DNA from: Emticicia agri
GTDB lineage: Bacteria; Bacteroidota; Bacteroidia; Cytophagales; Spirosomataceae
Direction: 5' to 3'
Length of the DNA stretch: 51,980 bases
NCBI GenBank assembly: GCA_945860265.1
Contig: CAMAQF010000020.1
Coordinates: 1-51,980 of the forward strand
Part shown: positions 1 through 8,819 of the stretch, piece after piece
Layout: each line of letters starts with the position of its first letter
How positions within the stretch are numbered: the stretch's first letter is position 1
Translations under genes and position numbers: made by a program
Notes under the pieces: model-generated
What the model saw: only the letters and a program-made list of their open reading frames with translations
Databases searched by the model: none
What the model was told of the DNA's origin: nothing

Positions 1-1231
1 TGGGCTGGCCTTAAGTCAGGAAAACTCTGAAAAAGAAAATCTTCGATGAATAAATCAATGGGTGTATTATAAATTTGAAGATTCAGCCCATTGAAAAGTC
101 CGTTACAATAGTTGGAAATCCCATCGGCTGAAACGCCCATTTTCTGGAATTTTTGTATAATTGGCTCAATCTTCTTTATAAAAGCCGCCTTATGTTGCTG
201 ATTGGCAATAAAAAGTTGGTTGAGTTGTGCTTTTTTGGCATCAATCACAAACGCCAAATGCACCAATTCGTGCATAATTAGATGCTCAACCGCAGGATAT
301 TTGGGTTTGTATTTTACGGTATGTTTGGGGCGGTCATAGTTTTCGGCAAACTCAATCTTTGCTGCCGTCGGAATGCTCGTATCTTCAACAATATCTATTT
401 CGGTGCCGCCCTCAAATTCAAGTTTATGGCGGTATTCAATAAATATTTGCTTATTTTGCTCCGATTCAACGAGATTTTTGGCAAAATCAAAGACTCGTCT
501 AACCGAGTTTTCGTAGAGAATATCTTTATTTTTGTTGCATTTAATGGCTTCAATGGTAGCTTCAAAAGCTCGATAATTATCGTTTTCTTTTTCGGCAATC
601 ATGCCCAAACCAAAATGAGTATTCGGAAAATTTGAGTTGATTTTGAGGGCTTGGTTGAAGTATTGTTTTGCTTTTTCAAGGGTATTTTCTTGCAAAAGCA
701 AATAACCGATATTGGTCAAACTAATGAAATCACGCACATTAGCAATCAATGCTTGGTCATAATATTTCATTGCGGTGGGAATATCTTCTTTGAATTTGGC
801 AAAAATATTACCCATCATCAGCAAAGCCCAGGCGTTTTTCGAGTTCCAGCGGAGGGCATCAATTAGGTAATTGATGGCTTCATCTTGGTCGCCTTCATCC
901 GACAGGATTTGCCCCATAATTCGGTGGTATTCCGAATTACTTGGATTTGCTTCAATGAGTTTTAATAAGATTGGTTTTGCTTCCGAATATTTTGCTTTTT
1001 CGCAGAGGGCAACAACTTTTTTGTAGTCAGATTCTTGTGAGATGATTGCAGGAATATCAAGCTCAACGATAACAGAATCTTGGTCAATAAATACTTTTGG
1101 TGTGTAGGTTTTATAACTATAGAATTTTTGTAAAGTGCTTATAATCAGCGATTTACCCCCCCCATTTTTACCTCAGAGAGTTCAGGAAAGATAGAAAACA
1201 GGAAGTCATCTATTTTATGAATAATCTTCAT
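1..1231 (-). pseudogene. TPR protein with HELVH metallopeptidase-like domain, frameshifted and cut by window edge
   Basis: Reading leftward from ATG at 1231, the frame gives 28 residues (beginning MKIIHKIDDFLF) and stops at TGA just after a run of eight G (1156-1163 on the + strand as C8). Adding one G restores a frame that stays open to position 1, beginning GGKSLIISTLQKFYSY. That frame shows several tetratricopeptide-like helix pairs (for example EAINYLIDALRWNSKNAWAL and EKAKQYFNQALKINSNFPNT). About residue 318 it has MHELVHLAF, an HExxH zinc-peptidase signature. TPRs usually mediate protein contacts, and HExxH suggests a metallopeptidase, but no substrate can be named. The 3' end lies outside the window. 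The frameshift may be a true mutation, a phase-variation switch or a homopolymer sequencing error. The frame after the G-run is clean for about 1,150 bases, which argues against old decay. Confidence 0.72.
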
Positions 1232-1429
1232 TTTAATTAATTCTTGGTTTTAATTGCTGTTTTTAACGTTTATTTAGCAATTAGTAGTTTTGTGATTTTT
1301 TTCATAGAAAATAAAAATCTGCATTTCTATAAACACCAAAAGTAAGCAATATTTATATAGATTTTGCTATTGGATGTAGAAATGTTGCTATTCTAGAAGA
1401 GCAAAAAAGCTAAGTTTTAAATGAAGTAA
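1232..1429. other. Intergenic, AT-rich
   Basis: About 200 AT-rich bases between the TPR gene start and the end of the DUF5615 gene. It must hold the promoter of the leftward TPR gene, but I see no clear motif and no reading frame. Confidence 0.4.
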
Positions 1430-1780
1430 TTAAATAATCGGTCGTTGGCGGATACCTTCTTTTTCGATAACTGTAAAATTATGTTCTAAAAGAAAATCAT
1501 TATTGATAATGTCCGTAAAGATTTTAAAAGGCTCAAAAGCATCAAACGCAGTTAGTCTATAAAAAACGATACCTAATGGTTTATAACCTTTTTGAAATAC
1601 CAAGGTACCAAAATCACTATCAAAAGTAAGGATAATTTGATTTTGAGAAATGGCATATTCCATAACATAAGTATCTGGACTACTGGGTTTTATAAAACGA
1701 ATATGCTCAATATCATAACCATTATCCTTGAAAATATGGAAAGTTTTTAATGGGAAATTTTCATCTGCAAGTAATCTCAT
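1430..1780 (-). CDS. DUF5615 PIN-like toxin
   Basis: A 116-residue protein starting MRLLADENFPLKTFHIFKD. The N-terminal LLADENFP and the later LTFDSDFG are the acidic motifs of the DUF5615/Mut7-C-like PIN fold, where Asp residues hold metal for RNA cleavage. It overlaps the DUF433 gene upstream by four bases (ATGA, 1777-1780), the coupling usual in toxin-antitoxin operons. From family knowledge, DUF433-DUF5615 pairs are predicted type II modules with the DUF5615 protein as RNase toxin. Toxicity here is inference. The length is normal for the family and the acidic residues are present, so the gene looks intact. Confidence 0.8.
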   Translation of the reverse strand: MRLLADENFPLKTFHIFKDNGYDIEHIRFIKPSSPDTYVMEYAISQNQIILTFDSDFGTLVFQKGYKPLGIVFYRLTAFDAFEPFKIFTDIINNDFLLEHNFTVIEKEGIRQRPII

Positions 1781-2025
1781 GAAGCTTTTGAAAAAGGAGA
1801 GACAAAAACCTTTAGAGTATCATTTTTGAATACATCATAAACAAAAAGATGAATTGCTTGAAGTGATTCTTTGGTAAGCCAAGGATAATTTTCGAGTATC
1901 ATTTGTTCCGTCCAACCATCTGCCATTCGCCCAAGCAAAAACTCAATAGAGAGTCGAGTTCCTCTAATAATAGGTTTTCCACCTAAAATTTCAGCATCGG
2001 AATATATATAATCTTGCCAGTTCAT
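1777..2025 (-). CDS. DUF433 antitoxin
   Basis: Starting at the ATG at 2025 this encodes 82 residues beginning MNWQDYIYSDAEILGGKPII. The ILGGKPIIRGTRLSIEFLL segment is the hallmark of DUF433, a small helix-turn-helix family that acts as predicted antitoxin and autorepressor for PIN-like toxins. The frame can be extended to a TTG at 2052, but DUF433 proteins normally begin at MNWQ-like sequence, so I chose the ATG. It is the promoter-proximal gene, translationally coupled to the DUF5615 toxin. By analogy it should bind its own promoter. Confidence 0.8.
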   Translation of the reverse strand: MNWQDYIYSDAEILGGKPIIRGTRLSIEFLLGRMADGWTEQMILENYPWLTKESLQAIHLFVYDVFKNDTLKVFVSPFSKAS

Positions 2026-2138
2026 TTTCTTGTCTTTTTGCAAATTTAACAATATTTTTCAAATCTGATACAAATAAAACTTATCCGTGGCATACCTTTT
2101 TTTGTAATAATCAAGTATGCCAAGGTAGTTTCCTATTC

Positions 2139-4040
2139 TTACCTCAACGCCTCAGCTCCATTCTTAATATCTTCCACCACCGTTGGGTCGAGAAGTGTTG
2201 AAATATCCCCTAAATTAGATGTTTCACCTTCGGCAATTTTACGCAAGATTCTTCGCATAATTTTTCCAGAACGAGTTTTTGGTAAACCAGTTACGAACTG
2301 AATTTTATCAGGTTTGGCAATTGGGCCAATCACACGAGAAACAGTTGCCAGAATACCTTTCCGAGTTAATTCTTCGTCATATACCATGCTTTCGCAGATT
2401 ACGTACGCATAAATCCCTTGCCCTTTAATATCATGCGGATAACCAACGATGGCACTTTCAACTACGCCAGTGTGCATATTTATAGCATTTTCAACTTCAG
2501 CAGTACCAATTCTGTGTCCCGAAACATTTAGCACATCATCTACTCGACCAGTAATACGATAGAAGCCATTTCCATCTCTCATTGCACCATCGCCCGTAAA
2601 ATATAGGTTTGGATAAGCCGAAAAATAATTGGTGCGGCAACGTTCATGGTCGCCCCAAGTTGTACGTAAAATCGACGGCCATGGAAATTTAATACAAAGA
2701 TTTCCGCTGACATCGCCTCCTAAGATCTCGTTTCCTTGTTCATCAACCAACATCATTTGTACACCTGGAAGTGGCAGCGATGCCCATGCTGGCTTCAGAG
2801 GTGTAATTCCAGCCAAAGCCGAAATCATAATTCCACCAGTTTCGGTTTGCCACCAAGTATCAACTACCGGACATTTATCCTTACCAATATTTTTTGAATA
2901 CCATTGCCAAGCCTCTTCGTTGATTGGCTCACCAACCGAACCTAAAACTTTGAGTGAACTCAAATCTTTTCCTTCTACATATTCCAAACCAAAACCCATC
3001 AATGAGCGGATAGCAGTCGGAGCGGTATAAAGGATATTTACTTTGTGTTTTTCTACAATATCCCAAAAACGACCTGCATCAGGATAAGTCGGAACGCCTT
3101 CGAATAAAACAGAAATTGCACCTGAAGCCAACGGCCCGTAAACGATATATGAGTGGCCTGTTATCCAACCAATATCTGCCGTGCAAAAATGTACCATCCC
3201 CGGCTTATATTGGAAAACATTTTGGAAAGTATAAGCCGCATAAACCATGTAACCACCACAAGTTTGTACTACGCCTTTTGGTTTTCCTGTCGAACCTGAA
3301 GTATAAAGAATGAAAAGCGGGTCCTCTGAGTCCATTTCTTCAGCAGGGCAATCGCTTGATACATGTTTTTCCTCTTCTTCCCACCAAACATCTCGGCCTT
3401 TAATCATACTTACAGGCGTGCCTGTACGAGTAGCAACAATTACTTTTTTCACCGATGGACAGCCAATGATGGCGTCATCTACGGTGTCTTTCATCGTAAT
3501 CGCTTTGTTTCCACGCACGGCACCGTCAGTCGTTACAACTGCCACACAAAGCGAATCGTTGACACGGTCGGCGATTGAAGTTGCCGAGAAACCTCCAAAA
3601 ACTACTGAGTGAATTGCTCCGATTCTGGCACAAGCCAAAACTGCAATTGACAATTCAGGAATCATCGGCATATAAATACAAACTCGGTCGCCTTTTTTCA
3701 CACCATTACGTTTCAAAACATTGGCGAAACGGCATACACGCTCAAATAATTGACGATATGTAAGTATAATACTTTCTTCATTTGGGTCATTTGGCTCCCA
3801 AATTATTGCAGGTTGATTTGGCTTATCTTTTACGTGACGGTCGAGACAGTTTTCGGTAATATTGAGTTTTCCACCTACAAACCATTCGATTTTTGGTTCG
3901 CTGAAATTCCAGTTCAGTACTTTTTCCCACGGTTTTTTCCATTCAAAATTATTGGCTGCAATTTGTCCCCAAAAATCTTCGGGACTTTCTACGCTCTTTT
4001 TATAAGCTTCTTCGTATTCTTCAAAAGAGTTAATTTTCAT
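2139..4040 (-). CDS. acs: Acetyl-CoA synthetase
   Basis: AMP-forming acetate-CoA ligase, converting acetate, ATP and CoA to acetyl-CoA in the cytosol. The 633-residue product from ATG 4040 (MKINSFEEYEEAYKKSVESP) has the usual length. It shows the adenylation P-loop LYTSGSTGKPKG, the WWQTETGG motif, the YFTGDGA/GRVDDVLNVSGHR hinge region and the C-terminal PKTRSGKIMRRILRK, whose lysine is the acetylation-controlled catalytic residue of the family. The frame runs upstream to a GTG at 4190, but that extension lies inside an inverted-repeat element and has no family homology, so 4040 is preferred. An MFS carboxylate-type transporter lies upstream on the same strand, which would fit acetate or propionate use. 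That link is inference. Confidence 0.96.
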   Translation of the reverse strand: MKINSFEEYEEAYKKSVESPEDFWGQIAANNFEWKKPWEKVLNWNFSEPKIEWFVGGKLNITENCLDRHVKDKPNQPAIIWEPNDPNEESIILTYRQLFERVCRFANVLKRNGVKKGDRVCIYMPMIPELSIAVLACARIGAIHSVVFGGFSATSIADRVNDSLCVAVVTTDGAVRGNKAITMKDTVDDAIIGCPSVKKVIVATRTGTPVSMIKGRDVWWEEEEKHVSSDCPAEEMDSEDPLFILYTSGSTGKPKGVVQTCGGYMVYAAYTFQNVFQYKPGMVHFCTADIGWITGHSYIVYGPLASGAISVLFEGVPTYPDAGRFWDIVEKHKVNILYTAPTAIRSLMGFGLEYVEGKDLSSLKVLGSVGEPINEEAWQWYSKNIGKDKCPVVDTWWQTETGGIMISALAGITPLKPAWASLPLPGVQMMLVDEQGNEILGGDVSGNLCIKFPWPSILRTTWGDHERCRTNYFSAYPNLYFTGDGAMRDGNGFYRITGRVDDVLNVSGHRIGTAEVENAINMHTGVVESAIVGYPHDIKGQGIYAYVICESMVYDEELTRKGILATVSRVIGPIAKPDKIQFVTGLPKTRSGKIMRRILRKIAEGETSNLGDISTLLDPTVVEDIKNGAEALR

Positions 4041-4118
4041 TTGGTTAAATATAAAGGTGAATAAATATTTTTTTATTTTGTGATTTAAGGGAATATTTTG
4101 AGTTAAAAAGTGTTTTTT

Positions 4119-4252
4119 AATTCCCCTCCTTTTTTCAAGGGGGTGTCCTGAAAAAGTCGGACGGGGTGGTGAAATCGTCGAATAATCCACCCCGTCAAAA
4201 TTCGACTTCGTCAGAATTTCCCCACCCCTTCTTGAAAAAAGGAGGGGAAATT
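4119..4252. repeat. Nested palindromic element (MITE/REP-like)
   Basis: Outer arms at 4119-4139 and 4231-4252 are complementary along about 21 bases with one single-base gap; each contains CCCCTCCTTTTTTCAAG or its complement. Inside lies a perfect 10-bp stem, GACGGGGTGG (4160-4169) with CCACCCCGTC (4187-4196). It sits between the end of the acyltransferase gene and the start of acs. It may be a non-autonomous mobile or REP-like repeat, and transcribed leftward it would form a strong stem in the acs leader. There is no coding capacity. Confidence 0.7.
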
Positions 4253-4267
4253 ACTGTGTGCAAGTAT

Positions 4268-5314
4268 CTAGCCCGTAATCCAAATACTTTTAGGTATTTT
4301 ACTTAAAGTAAATATTACTAAATAACATATAATGCATGTCAGAATAAACTGCGTTGCGATACCAATACTTGGGTGAATCCATTTAAAATTTATCTGAAAT
4401 TGACGTGATAAAGTTTTCATCGGAATCAAGTGCATCAAATACATTCCATAGCTATATTTATCTAATTGAGTTGTTAAAGTGGGGAAAATCTCATTATTTA
4501 GTAAATTCTTAAAAACTAAAAACGCTGAAATTGACATCAAAATTACCGATGGACTTAAGTAATCAAACAAACTTGATTCGTAAATTTTGTTGTTTGATAC
4601 AGTCGAGAAATAAATTCCTACAAAAGTAATTATCCAACTTATTAGAAAAACGACCAATGAAATAATACCAACTATTTTTAAGGATAAATTAATTTGCAGA
4701 TTTCCTAAAAAATAACCTAAAACAAAATAACCTAAATAACCAGAAAAATTCCGAATCTCAAAATTTATTTTAATACCCAAAAACTTTTCAAAATATGGAT
4801 AAATAGTGCATGTTACAAACCACATTATTAAGAAAAAAATTACTTCTTGATCAGTTGCTTGCACAATCCATCTACTCAATATTGGCGAGAATAAATAGAG
4901 CCCCAAAAGCATATAAATAAACCATAAATGCCCCGAACCTCCTGCACCTCCAGTTAGTATTTTTTTAAGAATATCAATAAATTCAGGCTTTGTTTTTTCG
5001 GCTGGAATTATACCGAAATAATTTCCCCAAAGCATAAAAATGATTGTCCAAAGCAAAAAAGGAATGAAAATTTTAGAAAACCTTTTGGCAAGAAAATCTG
5101 TTAAATTTTTGTATTTTCCTAAGAGCAAGTAACCCGAAAGCATGACAAAAATTGGTACTGCGAATCTTCCGAAAGCATTTGAGGCATTGCAAATCCACCA
5201 CCAACTATTGGGTATTTTTCCCAATAAGTAAATACCTCCTGCTGCACAATGAAGCATAATGACTGTAAGAGTTGCAAAAACTCTCAAATTAGAAATCCAG
5301 ATTACTTTGGGCAT
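4268..5314 (-). CDS. Membrane acyltransferase, acyltransferase 3 family
   Basis: A 348-residue integral membrane protein with about ten hydrophobic helices. The N-terminus (NLRVFATLTVIMLHCAAGG) carries the conserved early His of the acyltransferase 3 (OafA/WecH/NodX) family, followed by RFAVPIFVMLSGYLLL in the second helix. These proteins transfer acetyl, succinyl or similar groups to sugars of the cell surface or of exported glycans. No glycan gene cluster adjoins it, so the acceptor is unknown. The length matches single-domain family members without a C-terminal SGNH domain. It is separated from acs by the palindromic element and probably has its own promoter. Confidence 0.88.
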   Translation of the reverse strand: MPKVIWISNLRVFATLTVIMLHCAAGGIYLLGKIPNSWWWICNASNAFGRFAVPIFVMLSGYLLLGKYKNLTDFLAKRFSKIFIPFLLWTIIFMLWGNYFGIIPAEKTKPEFIDILKKILTGGAGGSGHLWFIYMLLGLYLFSPILSRWIVQATDQEVIFFLIMWFVTCTIYPYFEKFLGIKINFEIRNFSGYLGYFVLGYFLGNLQINLSLKIVGIISLVVFLISWIITFVGIYFSTVSNNKIYESSLFDYLSPSVILMSISAFLVFKNLLNNEIFPTLTTQLDKYSYGMYLMHLIPMKTLSRQFQINFKWIHPSIGIATQFILTCIICYLVIFTLSKIPKSIWITG

Positions 5315-5411
5315 TTAATTAAATTTTGATTGTCTTTTTTTGTTGTTAAATCTCAAATGAGCAGAGACTCGTCGCCAAAGACGTTGCATGCAACTTTCCC
5401 TCATATTACCA

Positions 5412-5798
5412 TTAAATCACCTCAGATACCAACATATTTATTTTTGTCACACAATCACGGGTTGAAAATGGTTTCGGAATGTATAAATTAGCGTAGAAAC
5501 TATCAGCATTTTCAATATCTTCTTTTTTACTTTTATCATTCAAAAAGACCACTTTTGTCACTTTGGTTTCTCTTCTTCCTCTGATAAATTTACATATTTT
5601 GTAGCCATCAACTTTAGGCATCATAGTATCAATAAGTACAATTTTTGGATGTTCTCTTTTTATAATGTCAAAAGCCTCTTCGCCATCTCGGGCTATAAAG
5701 ACAATATACCCTTCTTTTTTCATTAAAAACTCAAGGGAAAGCAAGATATTTGGTTCATCATCAACGATTAATACTTTTATACTTTTCTGAATGTCCAT
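5412..5798 (-). CDS. Single-domain response regulator (CheY-like)
   Basis: A 128-residue receiver domain with no output domain. The acidic pair D13/D14 (LIVDDEPN), phospho-acceptor D57 (VLIDTMMPKVDG) and K109 (IPKPF) are all present. The conserved Thr/Ser that couples phosphorylation to the switch is replaced by Asn at residue 87 (VVFLNDKS), which may dampen or alter signalling. Such proteins act by binding partners such as histidine kinases, diguanylate cyclases or motility components. No kinase is adjacent, so the partner is unknown. About 490 bases of non-coding DNA precede it. Confidence 0.9.
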   Translation of the reverse strand: MDIQKSIKVLIVDDEPNILLSLEFLMKKEGYIVFIARDGEEAFDIIKREHPKIVLIDTMMPKVDGYKICKFIRGRRETKVTKVVFLNDKSKKEDIENADSFYANLYIPKPFSTRDCVTKINMLVSEVI

Positions 5799-6290
5799 GA
5801 TTTTAGCCTTTCTTTAAAAAATGAATTTTTGTTTGGATTAATTCAATGAGAATCGTAAATAGGAAATTTTGAACCTTTATACATTTCACTTTTTACCAAA
5901 ATTTTTTCCATTAATTAGTCCCAAAATCTATTTTAAAATAGTCAATCCAAGTTCACTTCCATTTGATTATTTTAAGGTTTGGTCATTTGCTTGGAAAAAC
6001 TCATTAAAAATCAATTTTTGAAACTCTTTTTAAATTCTAAATCCATCCTCACTTAAATTTAAGTTCAAATTGCCATCTACTTAGTACCTAAGAATTTTGT
6101 GCATATCTGTTGATAAAAATCAGCTTTTAGTTTGTCTATAGGCTAAAAATGCAAATTAACATCCTAAAATTGCACAGTAAGCAACTTTAATCCTTACGAT
6201 TTCTTAAAGATTTCAACGAATCATTGAGCAAAATTTTTACTTTTTTGCCTAAAAAGATAATTTTAGCATCTTATGATTATTTTGCTTAAA
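5799..6290. other. Intergenic, about 490 bases, nothing recognisable
   Basis: An AT-rich gap between the response regulator start and the end of the small membrane protein gene. No reading frame with family resemblance, tRNA or strong hairpin was seen on either strand. It must contain the promoter of the leftward response regulator gene. Confidence 0.5.
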
Positions 6291-6512
6291 TCAATCTTTT
6301 GAGTCGAATTCGCCTTTTAGCGAATAAAAACCGAATGTTCCTAAAGAACCTGCAATCATCGGGCAAAGAATCACCGTGTAAATAATTGCTGGAATATAAT
6401 TTTCACCGCCTTTGTTCCAAAGCATAATTGCTTGATTTACAATTAGATAATAAACAGCACCAATGCCGATTAATATCCAAACTATTCCTAAAATTCTTTT
6501 TATAGCGTTCAT
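6291..6512 (-). CDS. Small two-helix membrane protein beside an MFS transporter
   Basis: A 73-residue protein with two hydrophobic helices (ILGIVWILIGIGAVYYLIV and IIYTVILCPMIAGSLGTFGF) and an acidic tail FDSKD. It looks like the DUF6814-type small membrane proteins that accompany MHS-family MFS transporters in Bacteroidota; I recall that family from memory and am not certain of the number. It lies 77 bases downstream of the MFS gene on the same strand, with a perfect hairpin between them. A role as accessory subunit of the transporter is inference. Confidence 0.7.
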   Translation of the reverse strand: MNAIKRILGIVWILIGIGAVYYLIVNQAIMLWNKGGENYIPAIIYTVILCPMIAGSLGTFGFYSLKGEFDSKD

Positions 6513-6553
6513 TGTATTTATGTTTTAATGTATTAAAAATTTAACATTTACAA

Positions 6554-6578
6554 AAGAACGTCCAAATTGGACGTTCTT
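6554..6578. terminator. Perfect 10-bp hairpin between MFS gene and small membrane gene
   Basis: AAGAACGTCC and GGACGTTCTT are exact complements around a five-base loop. It lies 12 bases past the end of the MFS gene. Read leftward the stem is followed by TTTTGTAAATG, so it could act as an intrinsic terminator that lowers expression of the downstream small gene. A related stem with compensating base changes occurs at 46494-46506. Confidence 0.6.
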
Positions 6579-6589
6579 ACGAGTACAAA

Positions 6590-8179
6590 TCAATCATTTA
6601 CTTTATTGTCTTTTCCATCCAAGTAGATTGTTCCGATTACGAAACAAATACCGGCAAGAATTATCGGATACCAAAGACCTTCCAAATATGGTTTTTCAAT
6701 AACTGGAGCTAAACCTGACTCTGCCGCTACACTATTTACTTTTTGAGCATTTGATACCAAGAAAGTTGCAATGGCAGGAAGTAATCCACCAAAAATACCA
6801 TTTCCGATATGATAAGGCAATGACATTGAAGTATAACGAATCTTGATTGGGAACATTTCCACCAAAAAAGCAGCAACTGGGCCATAAACCATCGTAACGA
6901 ATAACATTTGAATAAATACTAACCAAGTAAGTGTCCATTTATCAGTATCATTGATTGTAACTATTTTCTTGGTTTCAATTACAGGCTTACCATCTTTTTC
7001 ACTGATTTCTACCGCACCATTTTTCAAAGTTTTGGTTTTTATTTCTTTGTAAGTTGTTCCATCAGTAAATGCTTTTGTAAATGTATAAACTGAATCAACT
7101 CCACCATTTTTATTTTTTACATTTTCTTTTAATTCAGTTACCTGATTTGCTTTTTCTAGAATTTCTGTTTTGCCTTTTATATCAGCAGTTTCGTACATTT
7201 TTGTATAAATTGTGCGATAAGAAAGAATCGCCACCAACATTCCAGCCATCATAATCCACTTACGACCGATTCGATCAGACAACCATCCGAATACTACAAA
7301 GAAAGGTGTTCCGAGGCACAATCCCCAAATCATGATGCTATCGACTTGCTCTTTTGGCACGTTCATTATTTTTTCAATGAAAGACATCGCATAAAACTGA
7401 CCGGTGTACCAAACAACGCCCTGACCCATTGTTACGCCCAATAGAGCCAATAATACAAATTTGAAGTTTAATTTATTTCCGAAAGACTCTTTTAAAGGAT
7501 TTGTTGATGTTTTTCCATTAGCTTTTGCTTTTGAAAACAAAGGCGATTCGTGCATATTACGACGAATAATATATGAAATACCAACCATCAAGATTGAAGC
7601 CAAGAATGGAATTCTCCAACCAAAAGCATCGAAATCTTCTTTGCTTAGAATGGTTTTTGTAAGAGCAATTACAATTAAAGAAACAATCAGGCCAGCTGTA
7701 GCAGTAATCTGAATCCAAGAAGTCATATAGCCTCTTTGGTTAGCTGGGGAGTGTTCGGCAACGTAGGTTGCTGCACCGCCATATTCGCCACCAAGAGCAA
7801 GTCCTTGAAGTAATCTTAAAAGTAAAACTAATAAAGGGGCAGCTACACCTATAGTTTCGTAGGCAGGTATGATACCGATGGCGAATGTTGCCCCTCCCAT
7901 CAATAATAATGTTACCATAAAGGTATATTTACGGCCAATTAGATCACCCAAACGACCAAAGAATAAGGCACCAAATGGACGAACAACAAATCCAGCTGCA
8001 AAAGTTGCTAAGGTCGAAAGAAAAGCAAGTGTTTCACTTCCTGGCCCAGCTGGAAAGAATTTTGTAGATATAATTGTAGCCAAACTGCCGAAGATATAGA
8101 AATCGTACCACTCAATCATCGTTCCTACTGAAGACGCTCCAATTATCGAGAACATCGAACTTTTTTTACTTTCAGACAT
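6590..8179 (-). CDS. MFS transporter, metabolite:H+ symporter (MHS/ProP-like)
   Basis: About 529 residues from ATG 8179 (MSESKKSSMFSIIGASSVGT); an ATG seven codons upstream (8200) is the alternative. The start of helix 1 (GTMIEWYDFYIFG), the loop motif GRLGDLIGRKYTF and the second-half motif GWLSDRIGRKW identify the metabolite:H+ symporter group, which imports osmolytes or carboxylates with protons across the inner membrane. Twelve helices can be placed. A charged insert of roughly 90 residues (from about residue 325, YETADIKGKTEILEKAN onward) interrupts the second half and makes it longer than the usual 430-450 residues. The substrate is unknown. Proximity to acs hints at acetate, propionate or another carboxylate. 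Confidence 0.88.
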   Translation of the reverse strand: MSESKKSSMFSIIGASSVGTMIEWYDFYIFGSLATIISTKFFPAGPGSETLAFLSTLATFAAGFVVRPFGALFFGRLGDLIGRKYTFMVTLLLMGGATFAIGIIPAYETIGVAAPLLVLLLRLLQGLALGGEYGGAATYVAEHSPANQRGYMTSWIQITATAGLIVSLIVIALTKTILSKEDFDAFGWRIPFLASILMVGISYIIRRNMHESPLFSKAKANGKTSTNPLKESFGNKLNFKFVLLALLGVTMGQGVVWYTGQFYAMSFIEKIMNVPKEQVDSIMIWGLCLGTPFFVVFGWLSDRIGRKWIMMAGMLVAILSYRTIYTKMYETADIKGKTEILEKANQVTELKENVKNKNGGVDSVYTFTKAFTDGTTYKEIKTKTLKNGAVEISEKDGKPVIETKKIVTINDTDKWTLTWLVFIQMLFVTMVYGPVAAFLVEMFPIKIRYTSMSLPYHIGNGIFGGLLPAIATFLVSNAQKVNSVAAESGLAPVIEKPYLEGLWYPIILAGICFVIGTIYLDGKDNKVND

Positions 8180-8399
8180 AATCTTTGTTTTAAAAGGCAT
8201 TAATATAATTTCTAGGGTTGATAATATAATAATGTAAATGTATTTGGAAATAAGATTCTCATATTTCCTAAGTTTTTCAACTTACCTACTTCAACAGTTT
8301 TATCAATTGTATCTTATAAGCAGCCGTTTATTAAAAATAGTTGTAATTAAATTGCACTATTCAAAGATTATTTAATTTAAAAATTGAACAATAAACCAT

Positions 8400-8819
8400 C
8401 TATTTTTTAAATCTTTCCCATTTGATGAGCATAAACTTATCACCAAGTTCGGTAACGACCATTCCTGCACCTTTGAGGTTTTCTCGATTGGCATAAAACT
8501 CAGTTAATTCCTTATGGTTCATAACTGTATAAGTAGGATGATAAAGGGTCTGTTTCGGAATCTTAACTTGGTATTTTTTCACCCAATTCATTACAGAAAC
8601 ATGGCTTACGCCTAATAAACGCTCGATTTCTCGATAGCTTACGCCTTCGATATACAACTGAAGAGCTTTAATCACATAGTAACTTTCGATGCTTTTACCC
8701 ATCTTTTCGACGGTAAAGTTATAGCCACAATCTTTACACTTAAAACGTTGACGTTCTTTGATAATACCGTTGCGAGAGATATTATTCGAATCACATTGTG
8801 GGCAGTTTGGTAGGCTCAT
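8400..8819 (-). CDS. Transposase-derived zinc-ribbon/HTH protein (InsA-like)
   Basis: A 139-residue protein. Residues 5-35 form a zinc ribbon (CPQCDSNNISRNG, then FKCKDCGY), and residues 50-90 form a helix-turn-helix (YIEGVSYREIERLLGVSHVS). This is the layout of InsA and the N-terminus of IS1-type transposases. No DDE catalytic domain follows. The protein instead continues with about 45 residues ending KFMLIKWERFKK, and no terminal inverted repeats or InsB frame are visible around it. I infer a domesticated DNA-binding protein, perhaps a regulator, rather than a live insertion sequence. It is separated from the carbonic anhydrase gene by a terminator. Confidence 0.75.
   Translation of the reverse strand: MSLPNCPQCDSNNISRNGIIKERQRFKCKDCGYNFTVEKMGKSIESYYVIKALQLYIEGVSYREIERLLGVSHVSVMNWVKKYQVKIPKQTLYHPTYTVMNHKELTEFYANRENLKGAGMVVTELGDKFMLIKWERFKK

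Noticed and set aside
282..866. Two open frames on the + strand opposite the TPR gene
   Set aside because: The opposite strand encodes a clear TPR/HELVH protein over the same bases, and the + strand frames lack family resemblance.
2629..3030. Open frame of 133 codons on the + strand opposite acs
   Set aside because: It is the antisense shadow of a highly conserved gene and has no recognisable domain or ribosome binding site.
8400..8819. Active IS1-type insertion sequence
   Set aside because: No InsB/DDE frame, terminal inverted repeats or target duplication could be found around it.
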